Positions 37,235-45,717 of a stretch of DNA of 64,000 nt are shown in pieces; position 1 is the stretch's first letter; each line of letters begins with the position of its first letter. The notes under the pieces are model-generated. The model saw nothing but the letters and a program-made list of their open reading frames with translations, made no database searches and was not told where the DNA came from. The DNA is taken from contig RDXB01000032.1 of assembly GCA_004292515.1 (NCBI GenBank), positions 1 through 64,000 of the forward strand. Direction: 5' to 3'. Position numbers and translations under genes: made by a program. The stretch comes from Oscillatoriales cyanobacterium. Lineage in GTDB: Bacteria > Cyanobacteriota > Cyanobacteriia > CACIAM-69d.

Positions 37235-37870
37235 GGAGGTTGGTCGCTGTCAGTTTGTCATGACAGCAATGATCGTAGGGACGACCGGATGATGACCGGA
37301 TGATGACTGCAACACGCTGGGTCATGCCGGTGGCAATTCGCTGGGGCGATCGCCCGGTGAGCACTCTGCCCACCAAGTGGGGCAGGGCACACAACTAACC
37401 AGTCCAACTGATGCCAATGGATGGTGTGATCAACAGCTCCGTGCCCGATCAAATTCCGATCGCGGCGGCTGCGTTGGGCCGGTCGCTTGGTGTGCCCCGA
37501 CGGAGATGCCAAATCGCGCCGGTTCTGCGGGGCTGATGTCCACCGCATTGCACAAGCAGCAGTCATTCAAAGCCAACAGCCCGATCAACGCAACTCGATC
37601 GGGCTGTTTTTTCCGTTTTTTTGAGTCTGGCGGGGCAACTGTTGACGGTCAATTGCCGGTTTTGAACCGAAACCCAACAGCGGGTGACGCGATCGCCCTT
37701 GAGTTGGGGTTCAGCAACCGCTTCTGCGGCTGGGATGCTTGGCCAGTGGCGGGAATTGCTTTGGCTGGAAATTGCTTTAGCTGGAAATTGCTTTAGCTGG
37801 GAATTTCTCCAGCTGGGATTGTTGTAGCCGGAATTGCTTTAGCTGGAAATTGCTTTAGCTGGAAATTGCT
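37235..37870. other. Spacer with terminator and a 16-bp tandem array
   Basis: About 640 bp. A strong plus-strand terminator lies at 37575-37612 and the array at 37751-37891. A 41-codon frame at 37411-37536 has no support. Confidence 0.65.
37575..37612 (+). terminator. Strong intrinsic terminator
   Basis: AACAGCCCGATC and GATCGGGCTGTT form a perfect 12-bp stem with a 10-nt loop, followed by six T. It would end transcription from the STAND gene. Confidence 0.85.
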
Positions 37871-37891
37871 TTAGCCGGGATTGTTGTAGCT
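37751..37891. repeat. 15-16-bp tandem repeat, nine units
   Basis: Units GGAAATTGCTTTAGCT with variants GGGAATTGCTTTGGCT, GGGAATTTCTCCAGCT and GGGATTGTTGTAGCC. The last units overlap the 3' end and stop of the adjacent ferredoxin gene. Confidence 0.92.
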
Positions 37892-38218
37892 ACGGTAGGC
37901 CAAGTGAATACGAGGATTTAACAATTCCGTCACCGGGCGATCGTGCCGTAAGTGCTCCTCCACAATTTGCGGCACATCCGACGGCTGCACGCGGGCATAC
38001 CAGGTTTCATCGGGCTGAATTCGCACGCTCGGCCCCAAGTGACACTGACTTTGACAGTCACTCACTGCCACGGTCACCCCTTCCGGCAAGTCGGCCGCTG
38101 CCAAAGCAGCCAGCACAGCCCTTGCGCCATTGCGGTAGCAGTGCACATTTTGACAAACCAAAATGCGGCGATCGGAGCAGGGGTCAGAGCGGCGATCGGA
38201 ACTGGAGGAGTCAAACAC
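37871..38218 (-). CDS. Thioredoxin-like [2Fe-2S] ferredoxin
   Basis: 115 aa. The four cluster Cys lie in two pairs: CQNVHCYRNG (about 23-28) and SDCQSQCHLGPSVRI (about 55-59), the C-x4/5-C...C-x3-C layout of thioredoxin-like ferredoxins. The usual electron-transfer role is in the cytosol; redox partner unknown. The C-terminus SYNNPG and stop are encoded inside the tandem array 37751-37891, so the end of this protein has been shaped by the repeats. No neighbouring oxidoreductase. Confidence 0.85.
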   Translation of the reverse strand: MFDSSSSDRRSDPCSDRRILVCQNVHCYRNGARAVLAALAAADLPEGVTVAVSDCQSQCHLGPSVRIQPDETWYARVQPSDVPQIVEEHLRHDRPVTELLNPRIHLAYRSYNNPG

Positions 38219-38458
38219 AGGGCTGGCCAGGTGAATGAAGAGAGTAGCGAGAGGCGTGCTGTGGAGCGATCGAGCCGCAACAGCTCGTGAGGAGTGGGGA
38301 TCGCTTCACTCCATTATGAGAGCGATTCGCAGGTTCGCGGCGGCTAGTGGCCAGAATTTTGAACCGGACTGCCCTCGTCTAGTGATCGCATGGCGATCGC
38401 CCTTGAGCCGTGGCCCCTTGGGTTCGGAAAGTTTTCGGAAAGTTTGACGATAGGGGCT

Positions 38459-38488
38459 GGGAGCTTTTAAATTGGGAGCTTTTAAATC
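38459..38488. repeat. 15-bp tandem duplication
   Basis: GGGAGCTTTTAAATT followed by GGGAGCTTTTAAATC. Confidence 0.85.
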
Positions 38489-38545
38489 GGGAATGGTGTT
38501 GATGTGCAGTTGAGCCAGTGGGAGCTTCATCGACCACTCACACCG

Positions 38546-38615
38546 GATCAATTACACCGAAGCAATTACACCGAATCGCTGACATCAGCTAATTACATCA
38601 ATCAATTACATCGAT
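38546..38615. repeat. Degenerate 14-15-bp repeats
   Basis: ATCAATTACACCGAAG, CAATTACACCGAATC, CTAATTACATCAATC and CAATTACATCGATC occur within 70 bp. Confidence 0.65.
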
Positions 38616-38711
38616 CAATCGACAATAGAAGCAGCTATCTACCAGTGGCGACCGCCCACGCGATCGCCTGCCACTCACCATCTTCGGCTTACAAAACCCA
38701 CCACCCTCGTT

Positions 38712-39653
38712 ATGTCAGCTCTCGATCGCGTCGCCGTCCCTTGGCTCTATCTGTGGCAAGAAACCCGCCGGGGATTGCGGCGCGGCGGCTGGATGAACTG
38801 GGCCGCCATTGGCACGGTGGCCGTGTCCCTGTTCCTGTTTGGGATTAGCCTGCAAGGGACTTGGTATCTCGATCGCGCCCTGTCCCAATTGGGCAGCCAA
38901 CTCGAAATTGCCGTGTATTTGCAGCCCAATGCCCAGACAGCTCAGGCGGCCAAGGCGATCGCCCAGTTGGATGGCGTAGTCGGGGTACAAACGATTTCTA
39001 AAGAACAAGCCTGGCAAGACTTGGTGCGGGATTTAGGCATTTCAGACATCGCCCGCGCCACCCAACAGCTCGAAGGCAATCCCCTAACCGACGAGCTAAA
39101 AGCCAAGGTCGCCCGCGCCGACCTCACGCCCCAGCTAGCCGCCCAAATGGCCAAGATTCCCGGCGTGGACACGGCCCGCTACGCAGCAGAGGTAGTAGTG
39201 CGGCTGCGAGAGTTAGATTGGGGGCTGAAGGTGGTGGCCACCGGGACGATCGTGTTGTTAGTCTCAGCGGCGATCGCCACGATTGTCACAGCGATTCGGT
39301 TAATTGTGGCCGCCCGCTGCCAGGAAATTGAGATCGCCCAGCTCGTGGGGGCCTTGCCCGTTTGGATTTATTTACCCTTCATTTTGCAGGGGATGATTTT
39401 TGGGGTGCAGGGGGCGGCGATCGCAGGGGTCGCCGTGGTGGCGTTGCAACAGGCCTTGGGGTCGCTGCTCAACAGCCGCCTAGGATTTGTGCAACTGTTA
39501 GCGCGGGATCTGCCCCTCGACTGGAACCGGCTGTTGCTACTACTGGCGATTTTGGTGGGATTTGGCTGCTCGGTGGGATTGGTGGGCAGCTATGTGGCCG
39601 TGCGTCGCACCACCAGCGAATTAGCCCTCAAGGGAACTGCGTTTGAGGTTTAG
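38712..39653 (+). CDS. ftsX: Cell division protein FtsX
   Basis: 313 aa with four membrane helices: one near residues 30-50, then three in the C-terminal half (about 175-200, 220-245, 275-300), and a large loop between (IAVYLQPNAQTAQAAKAIAQ to VVRLRELDW). FtsX is the permease-like partner of the FtsE ATPase that activates septal peptidoglycan hydrolases. The loop motif VQTISKEQAWQDLVRDLG is typical. No ftsE is adjacent. prxQ follows by about 100 bp on the same strand. Confidence 0.93.
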   Translation: MSALDRVAVPWLYLWQETRRGLRRGGWMNWAAIGTVAVSLFLFGISLQGTWYLDRALSQLGSQLEIAVYLQPNAQTAQAAKAIAQLDGVVGVQTISKEQAWQDLVRDLGISDIARATQQLEGNPLTDELKAKVARADLTPQLAAQMAKIPGVDTARYAAEVVVRLRELDWGLKVVATGTIVLLVSAAIATIVTAIRLIVAARCQEIEIAQLVGALPVWIYLPFILQGMIFGVQGAAIAGVAVVALQQALGSLLNSRLGFVQLLARDLPLDWNRLLLLLAILVGFGCSVGLVGSYVAVRRTTSELALKGTAFEV

Positions 39654-39751
39654 GGCGATCGAACGGGACTTGGTAAACTTTTGTAACGACTTTGATTGCG
39701 TAACGGCTTTGATGTCGCCGTTTGTTCTTCCAGCGTTCTGCCCCACCGCCC

Positions 39752-40354
39752 ATGATTTTCTTGACTGCCGATCGCCCTGGTTTGAGTTCAGTTGCCCAGC
39801 GAATTTCACAAGTGATGACGGGGGCGATCGCCCTCTTCGCGAGCCTGCTGGTTGGCCTAGCCCTGCCAACCCCTGCCCTGGCCTTGGGTGGGCCACAACC
39901 GGCGATCGATGCGCCCGCGCCCACGTTCACCCTGCCCAGCAACAGCGGCGATGGCACGATTTCCCTGAGTGATTATCGCGGCCAGTGGGTGGTGCTGTAT
40001 TTCTATCCCAAGGATTTCACTTCTGGTTGCACCGTTGAGGCGCGGCGGTTTCAGCAGGACTTGCCTAAATATCAGGCGCGTCATACGCAAATTTTGGGGG
40101 TGAGTGCCGATGACGTAGACAGCCATGCGGAATTTTGTGATTCCGAGGGGTTGCGCTTTCCGTTGTTGGCCGATGGGGATGGGCAAGTCAGCCAGGCCTA
40201 TGGGTCGTGGATGAAGCCGATGTCGATGCGCCACACCTATCTGATCGACCCTGACGGGATTTTGCGCGATCGCTTCTTGAAGGTGATTCCCACCATCCAC
40301 AGCGCGGAGGTGTTGGAGCGGCTGGATGAATTGCAGGGCGATCGCAACGGCTAA
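39752..40354 (+). CDS. PrxQ/BCP-type peroxiredoxin, exported
   Basis: About 200 aa. A signal peptide (AIALFASLLVGLALPTPALA) is followed by a peroxiredoxin domain: VVLYFYPKDFTSGCTVEA with the peroxidatic Cys, ILGVSADDVDSHAEF and MRHTYLIDPDG. The usual second PrxQ Cys five residues on is replaced (EARRF), so resolution would use the later Cys (EFCDSEG) or a partner. It reduces peroxides in the lumen or periplasm. ATG 39752 is preferred over TTG 39722. Its stop is only 3 bp from the stop of the convergent hydrolase gene. Confidence 0.9.
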   Translation: MIFLTADRPGLSSVAQRISQVMTGAIALFASLLVGLALPTPALALGGPQPAIDAPAPTFTLPSNSGDGTISLSDYRGQWVVLYFYPKDFTSGCTVEARRFQQDLPKYQARHTQILGVSADDVDSHAEFCDSEGLRFPLLADGDGQVSQAYGSWMKPMSMRHTYLIDPDGILRDRFLKVIPTIHSAEVLERLDELQGDRNG

Positions 40355-40357
40355 CGG

Positions 40358-42415
40358 CTAGCGATCGCGTCTTGGAGGCAGGGGCACAACGCGATCGAGC
40401 CGGGCTTGGGTCATGACTTGCTCCAAAATGGCCCGGCGCGATCGCTCCCGTAGCCCTTCTAGCACCACCAGATAGGTGTCATGATCGACCACCGTAGCTG
40501 CGACGGTAATCGGGTGGAGCGGATTGGCATAAAGCTGCCAGGAGCGATCGCCCCGCTGCACCGAGTCCCGCAGCGTCAGAGGAATGGCCAAGCCCAGCCG
40601 CTCCAGCGATTGGGGCAGGGTTTCATCAATCACCTGCGTGAAAGCAATTTGCCCTCCCTCGGGCAAGCTGCGGGGAGCCTGCCAAACATTCGTGAGGCCA
40701 CTCTCATCCGGTTGCCAATCGGCTGGCACCACCGATCGAATCTTGGTTCCCGGAATCGCCACAGGTTGGAAGCGGGTGGGAACCGTCGGCACTTGGGGAA
40801 TCAGTTGCACCTGCTGGACACAGCGGCCATTGGGCGGCCGCTGGGGATCATGCAAAAAGTCGCGCACTACCCCATTGGCACAATCACTGCTGGCAAACGC
40901 CCCATGACCCAAGCCCGGAAAGACGTAGTGATAGGCCCGGGGCAAGTGGTCAGCCACGCGCTGGCCGAAGGGGGGCGGCGTGACGGGATCGAGATTGCCC
41001 GACAGCAGCAGGGTCGGAATGGGTGAAGTGATGGGTTCATTAACTAAGCTGGGCAGTTTGGGCACTGACCAAACCTGGCAACTATTCAAAAATTCCTGGG
41101 GGTCGTTGATCAGCGATCGCAACTCTGGCAACAGATCCACTGGCGGGCGCAAGGATTGGCGATCGATGTTGGCCTCTTCCGCACAGAGCACCGATTGCTG
41201 CATAGCATCGGCGATCGGGCTAAACCAGTCGCTGGCCAATTCGTTCAAGGACGACCAATCGCCCCGATCCATTTCGCGGAACCACTCAGGCAGTTTGGGA
41301 ATCAAGCTGCTGTCGTAGAGCGCCGAAATGGTCAGATCGACCAGTCCATCACCATCGATCGCCACGGGCCGCCAAAACTCGCCACTGATATTCGCATCCA
41401 AAACACTGAACAAGTCAGACTGGAGCACTTGGCTGGCTTTGATTTGAGCATCCACATAGGCGATCGCGTCGAAGCCTTCTGTCATCAATGGCTCGCGCTC
41501 CAGCTTGGCCACCACCGATTGAAATAGCTGGGGCAGGTTCGGATATTCCCGCCGACAAACGGGCGATCGGCGGCATTGCTCAAACAGTTGGCGAATGGCG
41601 CGGTTGTGGCTGCTCAGAGACTCGGTGATGTAGTTGGTTTCGAGGGGCACCACCGCATCCAAAATCACGCTGCGGAGGCGATCGGGATGCCGCCGCATCA
41701 AGTGTTGCGCCAACATCGTGCCGTAGGACACGCCATAGAAATTGAAGCGACCGTAGCCCAGGGACGACATGACCAAGGGCAAATCATCGGCATTTTCCAA
41801 GCTGTTGTAAGCACTCAGGTCAACGCCCTGGCGGCTGAGGCGCTCGTAGCAAGCCTGATAGGCATCTCGGGTGCTGCGATCGATCGCAGCTTCGGTGAGG
41901 GTCGGCAACTTCGGCGAAATCTCACGATCGACCGCGTACACCTCCTGACAAAACAGGTAGGGCTTGGAAAACTGCGTGCCCCGCTGCTCAATCAACACCA
42001 CATCGCGATCGCGCAGGCCCGGTGTGCTGGTGAGCGCTTGCCACCAGGGTTCCAGCAACATCAGGGTGGAACCGCCGGGGCCCCCCTGGGCCATCACCAA
42101 CGGATCGGGCTGGGGACGATCGCGGCGACTTCTGAGGATGGCCACGGCGAGTTTGATCGTGCGGCCCTCAGGGTGGGCATGGCGCTCGGGCACGGTGACG
42201 AAACCGCACTGCAATCGGCTGCGATCGCCCGCCATCGCCGAACTGATCAACAACGACGGGCAAGGGCTGGGTTCAAAGCGCCCGATCGGCCCCGAGGCAA
42301 TCGCACGATCCGAGCTGGCCGCCATGCCAGCCCAAGTTGCAAGACCGGCCACCAGCATTCCACCCCAGGTCATTGCTCCTCGCCCCCACCAATGCCCCTG
42401 TTGCTCGCTGGTCAT
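40358..42415 (-). CDS. Secreted alpha/beta hydrolase (S33 peptidase-like)
   Basis: About 685 aa from ATG 42415; an in-frame GTG is at 42418. A signal/anchor segment (GGMLVAGLATWAGMAAS) starts an alpha/beta fold with MAQGGPGGSTL, the oxyanion region, IEQRGTQFS, the nucleophile elbow GVSYGTM (Ser), the Asp in LLSGNLDPVTPP and the His in GLGHGAF. This is the tripeptidyl-aminopeptidase/proline iminopeptidase type with a TAP-like C-terminal part. About 150 extra residues after the fold (from about 525) form a beta-rich tail of unknown role. Substrate unknown. Convergent with prxQ. Confidence 0.87.
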   Translation of the reverse strand: MTSEQQGHWWGRGAMTWGGMLVAGLATWAGMAASSDRAIASGPIGRFEPSPCPSLLISSAMAGDRSRLQCGFVTVPERHAHPEGRTIKLAVAILRSRRDRPQPDPLVMAQGGPGGSTLMLLEPWWQALTSTPGLRDRDVVLIEQRGTQFSKPYLFCQEVYAVDREISPKLPTLTEAAIDRSTRDAYQACYERLSRQGVDLSAYNSLENADDLPLVMSSLGYGRFNFYGVSYGTMLAQHLMRRHPDRLRSVILDAVVPLETNYITESLSSHNRAIRQLFEQCRRSPVCRREYPNLPQLFQSVVAKLEREPLMTEGFDAIAYVDAQIKASQVLQSDLFSVLDANISGEFWRPVAIDGDGLVDLTISALYDSSLIPKLPEWFREMDRGDWSSLNELASDWFSPIADAMQQSVLCAEEANIDRQSLRPPVDLLPELRSLINDPQEFLNSCQVWSVPKLPSLVNEPITSPIPTLLLSGNLDPVTPPPFGQRVADHLPRAYHYVFPGLGHGAFASSDCANGVVRDFLHDPQRPPNGRCVQQVQLIPQVPTVPTRFQPVAIPGTKIRSVVPADWQPDESGLTNVWQAPRSLPEGGQIAFTQVIDETLPQSLERLGLAIPLTLRDSVQRGDRSWQLYANPLHPITVAATVVDHDTYLVVLEGLRERSRRAILEQVMTQARLDRVVPLPPRRDR

Positions 42416-42538
42416 CACGGTTTCTTAAGAAAAATAAAAATTTTTGAGCACGACCCGATCGCTAGCTTAACCGATGCGCGGAAATCGACACAGCCCTTTA
42501 CAGATCGGGATTTTGCGCCACAATTGGGGTGCTAAATA

Positions 42539-42563
42539 AATCCCGACCAAAGAAATCGGGATT
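42539..42563 (+). promoter_or_regulatory. Hairpin in the thrC leader
   Basis: AATCCCGA and TCGGGATT form an 8-bp stem with a 9-nt loop, about 95 bp before the thrC start. The following GTTTG is too short for a firm terminator call, so it may be an attenuator or the end of an upstream RNA. Confidence 0.35.
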
Positions 42564-42655
42564 GTTTGCAGGCTCCTTGTAACCCGTGATACGCTTTTTG
42601 CATTCGATGGGAAATCCCTTATCCCGTTGCCGCAAAACAGGAGCGAAACCGCCCC

Positions 42656-43993
42656 ATGACTGGAGTTCTCGACACCCACCGTTCTGCCACCGAGTCGCAC
42701 GAGCATCATGAACACAGCCACAGCCACGATGGCCACTTTACGCACCTGAAGTGCAAAGAATGTGGCGCGGAATATCCCGCCGCTGCCATGCACGTGTGCG
42801 AGCTGTGTTTTGGTCCCTTGGAAGTCAAATATGACTACGAGGCGATCGCCCGCAACGTGTCTCGTGAAAAAATCGCAGCCGGCCCGAACTCCATCTGGCG
42901 CTACAAAGATTTTCTGCCCGTGGGCAGTGACCCGATCGACGTGGGCACGGGCATGACCCCCCTGCTGAAGGCTAACCGTCTCGCCCGCCGTCTGGGTCTC
43001 AAGAGCCTCTACATCAAAAACGACGCGGTGAATATGCCGACCTTGAGCTTCAAGGATCGCGTCGTCTCCGTGGCCCTCACCCGCGCCCGTGAGTTGGGCT
43101 TCACCACCGTTTCCTGCGCCAGCACCGGCAACTTGGCTAACTCCACCGCCGCGATCGCCGCCCATGCAGGCCTCGAATGCTGTGTGTTTATCCCCTCCGA
43201 CTTGGAAGCGGGCAAAGTGCTAGGCACGCTGATCTACAATCCGACCGTGATGGCCGTGCGTGGCAACTACGACCAAGTGAACCGCCTCTGCTCGGAGGTG
43301 GCCAACAGCTACGGTTGGGGCTTTGTGAACATCAACCTGCGCCCCTACTACTCCGAAGGCTCCAAGACCCTGGGTTTTGAAGTGGCGGAACAACTGGGCT
43401 GGCAACTGCCCGACCACATTGTGGCTCCCTTGGCCTCCGGCTCCCTGTTCACCAAGATTTACAAGGGCTTCCAAGAGCTGATCGCCACCGGTTTGGTGGA
43501 AGCAAAGCACGTCAGGTGTAGTGGGGCCCAGGCGGAAGGCTGTAACCCGATCGCCACGGCCTTCAAGGAAGATCGCGACTTTATTGCCCCCGTGAAACCG
43601 AACACGATCGCCAAGTCGATCGCGATCGGCAACCCCGCTGATGGGGTTTACGCGGTGGAGCAAGCCCGCAAAACCGGCGGCCACATCGACACCGCCACCG
43701 ACGAAGAAATCGTCGAAGGCATCAAACTGCTGGCGGAAACCGAAGGCATCTTCACGGAAACCGCTGGCGGCACGACGATCGCCGTGTTGAAAAAGCTGGT
43801 GGAAGCGGGCAAGATCAACCCCGACGAAACCACCGTGGTCTACATCACCGGCAACGGTCTGAAGACCCAAGAAGCCGTCCAAAGCCACGCCGGTCAGCCT
43901 TTGGAAATCGATCCGAAGCTGGATAGCTTTGAGCGCGCTTGGGAACGGGCCCGCACCCTCGATCGCCTGGAATGGCAACAGGTGTTGGTCTAA
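42656..43993 (+). CDS. thrC: Threonine synthase
   Basis: 445 aa. It converts O-phosphohomoserine to threonine with pyridoxal phosphate. The N-terminus is odd: a histidine run HEHHEHSHSHDGHFTH (about residues 15-30), then a zinc ribbon KCKECG...CELCFGPL. The PLP fold follows, with the Schiff-base Lys133 in SFKDRV, the phosphate-binding ASTGNLAN and GGTTIAVLKKL near the end. This is the cyanobacterial type and is complete. AGGAG lies about 12 bases before the start. The MoaD-like gene follows by 351 bp on the same strand. Confidence 0.96.
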   Translation: MTGVLDTHRSATESHEHHEHSHSHDGHFTHLKCKECGAEYPAAAMHVCELCFGPLEVKYDYEAIARNVSREKIAAGPNSIWRYKDFLPVGSDPIDVGTGMTPLLKANRLARRLGLKSLYIKNDAVNMPTLSFKDRVVSVALTRARELGFTTVSCASTGNLANSTAAIAAHAGLECCVFIPSDLEAGKVLGTLIYNPTVMAVRGNYDQVNRLCSEVANSYGWGFVNINLRPYYSEGSKTLGFEVAEQLGWQLPDHIVAPLASGSLFTKIYKGFQELIATGLVEAKHVRCSGAQAEGCNPIATAFKEDRDFIAPVKPNTIAKSIAIGNPADGVYAVEQARKTGGHIDTATDEEIVEGIKLLAETEGIFTETAGGTTIAVLKKLVEAGKINPDETTVVYITGNGLKTQEAVQSHAGQPLEIDPKLDSFERAWERARTLDRLEWQQVLV

Positions 43994-44344
43994 ACCTGGT
44001 TCACCCAAGCTAGTGGGATCACTAGTGCGATCGATCCCTTGGGAGTGGGTCAATCAACGGCTTGACGCTAGCAAGACTCTTGCTAGATTGGTCGAGACTT
44101 CCGGTGCGATCGCTGGGGTGAGGCGGCTCCCCGCGATTTAGGTCGCGGGACGAGAGCGCCAAAATCAATCGACTCAACCATCCTTTGGTGGGCTTGCTGA
44201 GTGATCGCGGGTTGATGCAGGTGAGTTGCTCATCGGTTAACCATCGTTCAGCAGCGCTCCCCACCAAGGATTTGAAGGGCTACTGTCGCGCGATCGCCCA
44301 GTGCAAATTCGTCTACTTTTACCGATTTCTATCAGCGCAAGGTC
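43994..44344. other. thrC to moaD-like spacer with palindromes
   Basis: 351 bp with two clear inverted repeats: CTAGCAAG ACT CTTGCTAG (44068-44086) and CCCGCGA TTTAGG TCGCGGG (44130-44149). No gene is seen. Whether the two flanking genes share a transcript is not clear. Confidence 0.5.
44130..44149. repeat. Inverted repeat, 7-bp arms
   Basis: CCCGCGA and TCGCGGG with a 6-nt loop; no T run, so not a standard terminator. Confidence 0.45.
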
Positions 44345-44620
44345 ATGGCCATTACAGTCTTGATTCCGACTCCCCTGCAAAAGTTCACCCAAGATCAAGC
44401 CGAAATCGAGTGTGGCGGCGAGACGATCGATGCCATGATTGATTCTCTTGAATCTACCTGTCCCGGCATCAAGGCGCGGATTTGTGATGAAGAAGGCAAG
44501 CTGCGTCGCTTCCTCAACATCTACGTCAACAGCGAAGATATCCGCTTTCTAGATGGCCAAAACACGAGCCTCAAAGATGGCGATGAAGTCAGCATTGTCC
44601 CGGCAGTGGCGGGGGGCTGA
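44345..44620 (+). CDS. MoaD/ThiS-like sulfur-carrier protein
   Basis: 91 aa, a beta-grasp protein: [31 protein letters not shown] and [20 protein letters not shown], ending PAVAGG with the diagonal C-terminal Gly-Gly needed for thiocarboxylation or adenylation. It sits after thrC, a pairing seen in other bacteria. MoaD-type proteins feed sulfur to molybdopterin; ThiS to thiamine; the CysO type supplies sulfur in amino-acid synthesis. No MoaE, ThiG or activating E1 enzyme is beside it, so its target is unknown. Note moaC is in the window (57326), but far away. Confidence 0.85.
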   Translation: MAITVLIPTPLQKFTQDQAEIECGGETIDAMIDSLESTCPGIKARICDEEGKLRRFLNIYVNSEDIRFLDGQNTSLKDGDEVSIVPAVAGG

Positions 44621-44663
44621 TCCAACCGTGATCGCGACTTCGCGATTTCGATCAGGGCGATCT

Positions 44664-44702
44664 CGATTGCAACGCCCGATTGCAACGACCAATTGCAACG
44701 AT
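44664..44702. repeat. 13-bp tandem repeat, three units
   Basis: CGATTGCAACGCC, CGATTGCAACGAC and CAATTGCAACGAT are consecutive. Confidence 0.8.
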
Positions 44703-44906
44703 GGTTGAGTCTGACCACGCCCAGCACTGCCCGCCCCGATCGCCCAGCCATTCACTGTTTTGGCTAGCCCTAGTTTCAAGTTTGCATCGAGTTTGAATTG
44801 CGATGTAAGCAAGCGCCTTGAGTGAATGCGATCGCCCCGGCTTTTCAAGGGGGCGATTGGGCTTCCCCGCGCTTGCCCATTGAGTTCATCAAAGTTTGCG
44901 GCAACA

Positions 44907-44940
44907 CGAGGCAACCGTTTTGGTCTCCTCGTTTTTTTTT
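44907..44940 (+). terminator. Intrinsic terminator
   Basis: CGAGGCAACC and GGTCTCCTCG pair with two internal mismatches around a GTTTT loop, followed by nine T. It would end the thrC/MoaD-like transcript or a short RNA. Confidence 0.65.
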
Positions 44941-44972
44941 CGCAATTTTTCGACATGGGCACTCGGCTGGGG

Positions 44973-45485
44973 CTACCCGTGCGCGATCGGGTCGTAGAGC
45001 ACCACGTTTTCTTGCTCGTTGGGATCATTCCGCGACACGATCGCCCGGGCCGGTTCCGCATCGCTCAGATTGTGGGGTTGGTGGGGCACACCGGGCGGAA
45101 TGAAGATAAAATCCCCCGCCTGATGAATCACGGACTGCTTGAGACCTGCGCCGTAGCGGGTTTCCACCCGACCTTCCAGCAAATAAATAGCGGTTTCATA
45201 GTCGCGATGGAAGTGCGGCTCTGCGGCTCCACCGGGCGGAATCACCACCAAGTTCATGGAAATACCTGTTGATCCGGCCGTGGCTTCCGAGATCCCAACA
45301 AAGTAGGGCAAGCGCTGACGGGTCAAGGTTTCCGACTCGGGCCGCACCGTCACAATCTCCGCAACCAGATCCGGTTGCGGGTCTGCGTCAGAACCCAAGG
45401 ATTGGGGGCGATCGTCCGGCAGTTCGGGCGATGGTTCGGCCAGGCGATCGAGATCGGGCGTAGCAGCCACAGCGTGATTATCCAT
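44973..45485 (-). CDS. Cupin-domain protein
   Basis: 170 aa. An Asp/Pro-rich N-terminus (about 1-50) precedes a single cupin fold with motif 1 PHFHRDYETAIYLLEG (metal-ligand His and Glu) and motif 2 HQAGDFIFIPPGVPHQPHN. The His, His, Glu, His set for a metal is present. Cytosolic; the reaction is unknown, though such small cupins often bind small metabolites. ATG 45485. No operon partner. Confidence 0.88.
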   Translation of the reverse strand: MDNHAVAATPDLDRLAEPSPELPDDRPQSLGSDADPQPDLVAEIVTVRPESETLTRQRLPYFVGISEATAGSTGISMNLVVIPPGGAAEPHFHRDYETAIYLLEGRVETRYGAGLKQSVIHQAGDFIFIPPGVPHQPHNLSDAEPARAIVSRNDPNEQENVVLYDPIAHG

Positions 45486-45632
45486 AGAACGGGTTATCCC
45501 CCTGACGGGTTATTCAAGTACCAATCATCCGGATTATGGGCTGATGTCTGGCCAAAGCTCGGGCGCGTGATGGTTAAGACCTGTCATCAATTAGCCTGAA
45601 ACCCTGATTCCACCGTGACGAGATCGTGGGGG

Positions 45633-45654
45633 GCAAGGAGCTTAAGCCCCTTGT
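45633..45654. repeat. Copy of the ACAAGGGGCT palindromic repeat
   Basis: GCAAGGAGCTTAAGCCCCTTGT is an inverted repeat with one mismatch, followed by TACGACGA; same family as 18046-18067. Lies between the cupin and J-protein genes. Confidence 0.6.
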
Positions 45655-45717
45655 TACGACGATTGAGGCTTAGAAAATCGGCAATTTCAGACTCGTGTCG
45701 GGAAATGATGACACTCC

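Larger units (their letters stand above)
38219..38711. other. Spacer with several short tandem repeats
   Basis: About 490 bp between the ferredoxin and ftsX genes: GGGAGCTTTTAAATT twice in tandem (38459-38488), GAAAGTTTTCG direct repeats (about 38425-38447) and AATTACACCGAA/AATTACATC repeats (about 38546-38615). No gene is seen. Confidence 0.65.
44621..44972. other. Spacer with 13-bp repeat and plus-strand terminator
   Basis: 352 bp after the MoaD-like gene. It contains the 13-bp repeat (44664-44702) and a terminator (44907-44940). No gene is seen. Confidence 0.6.

Noticed and set aside
37411-37536. 41-codon ORF before the terminator at 37575
   Set aside because: No RBS, no recognised family, and composition no different from noncoding frames nearby.
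37751-37891. CRISPR array
   Set aside because: Units are contiguous with no spacers between them and no cas genes are in the window.
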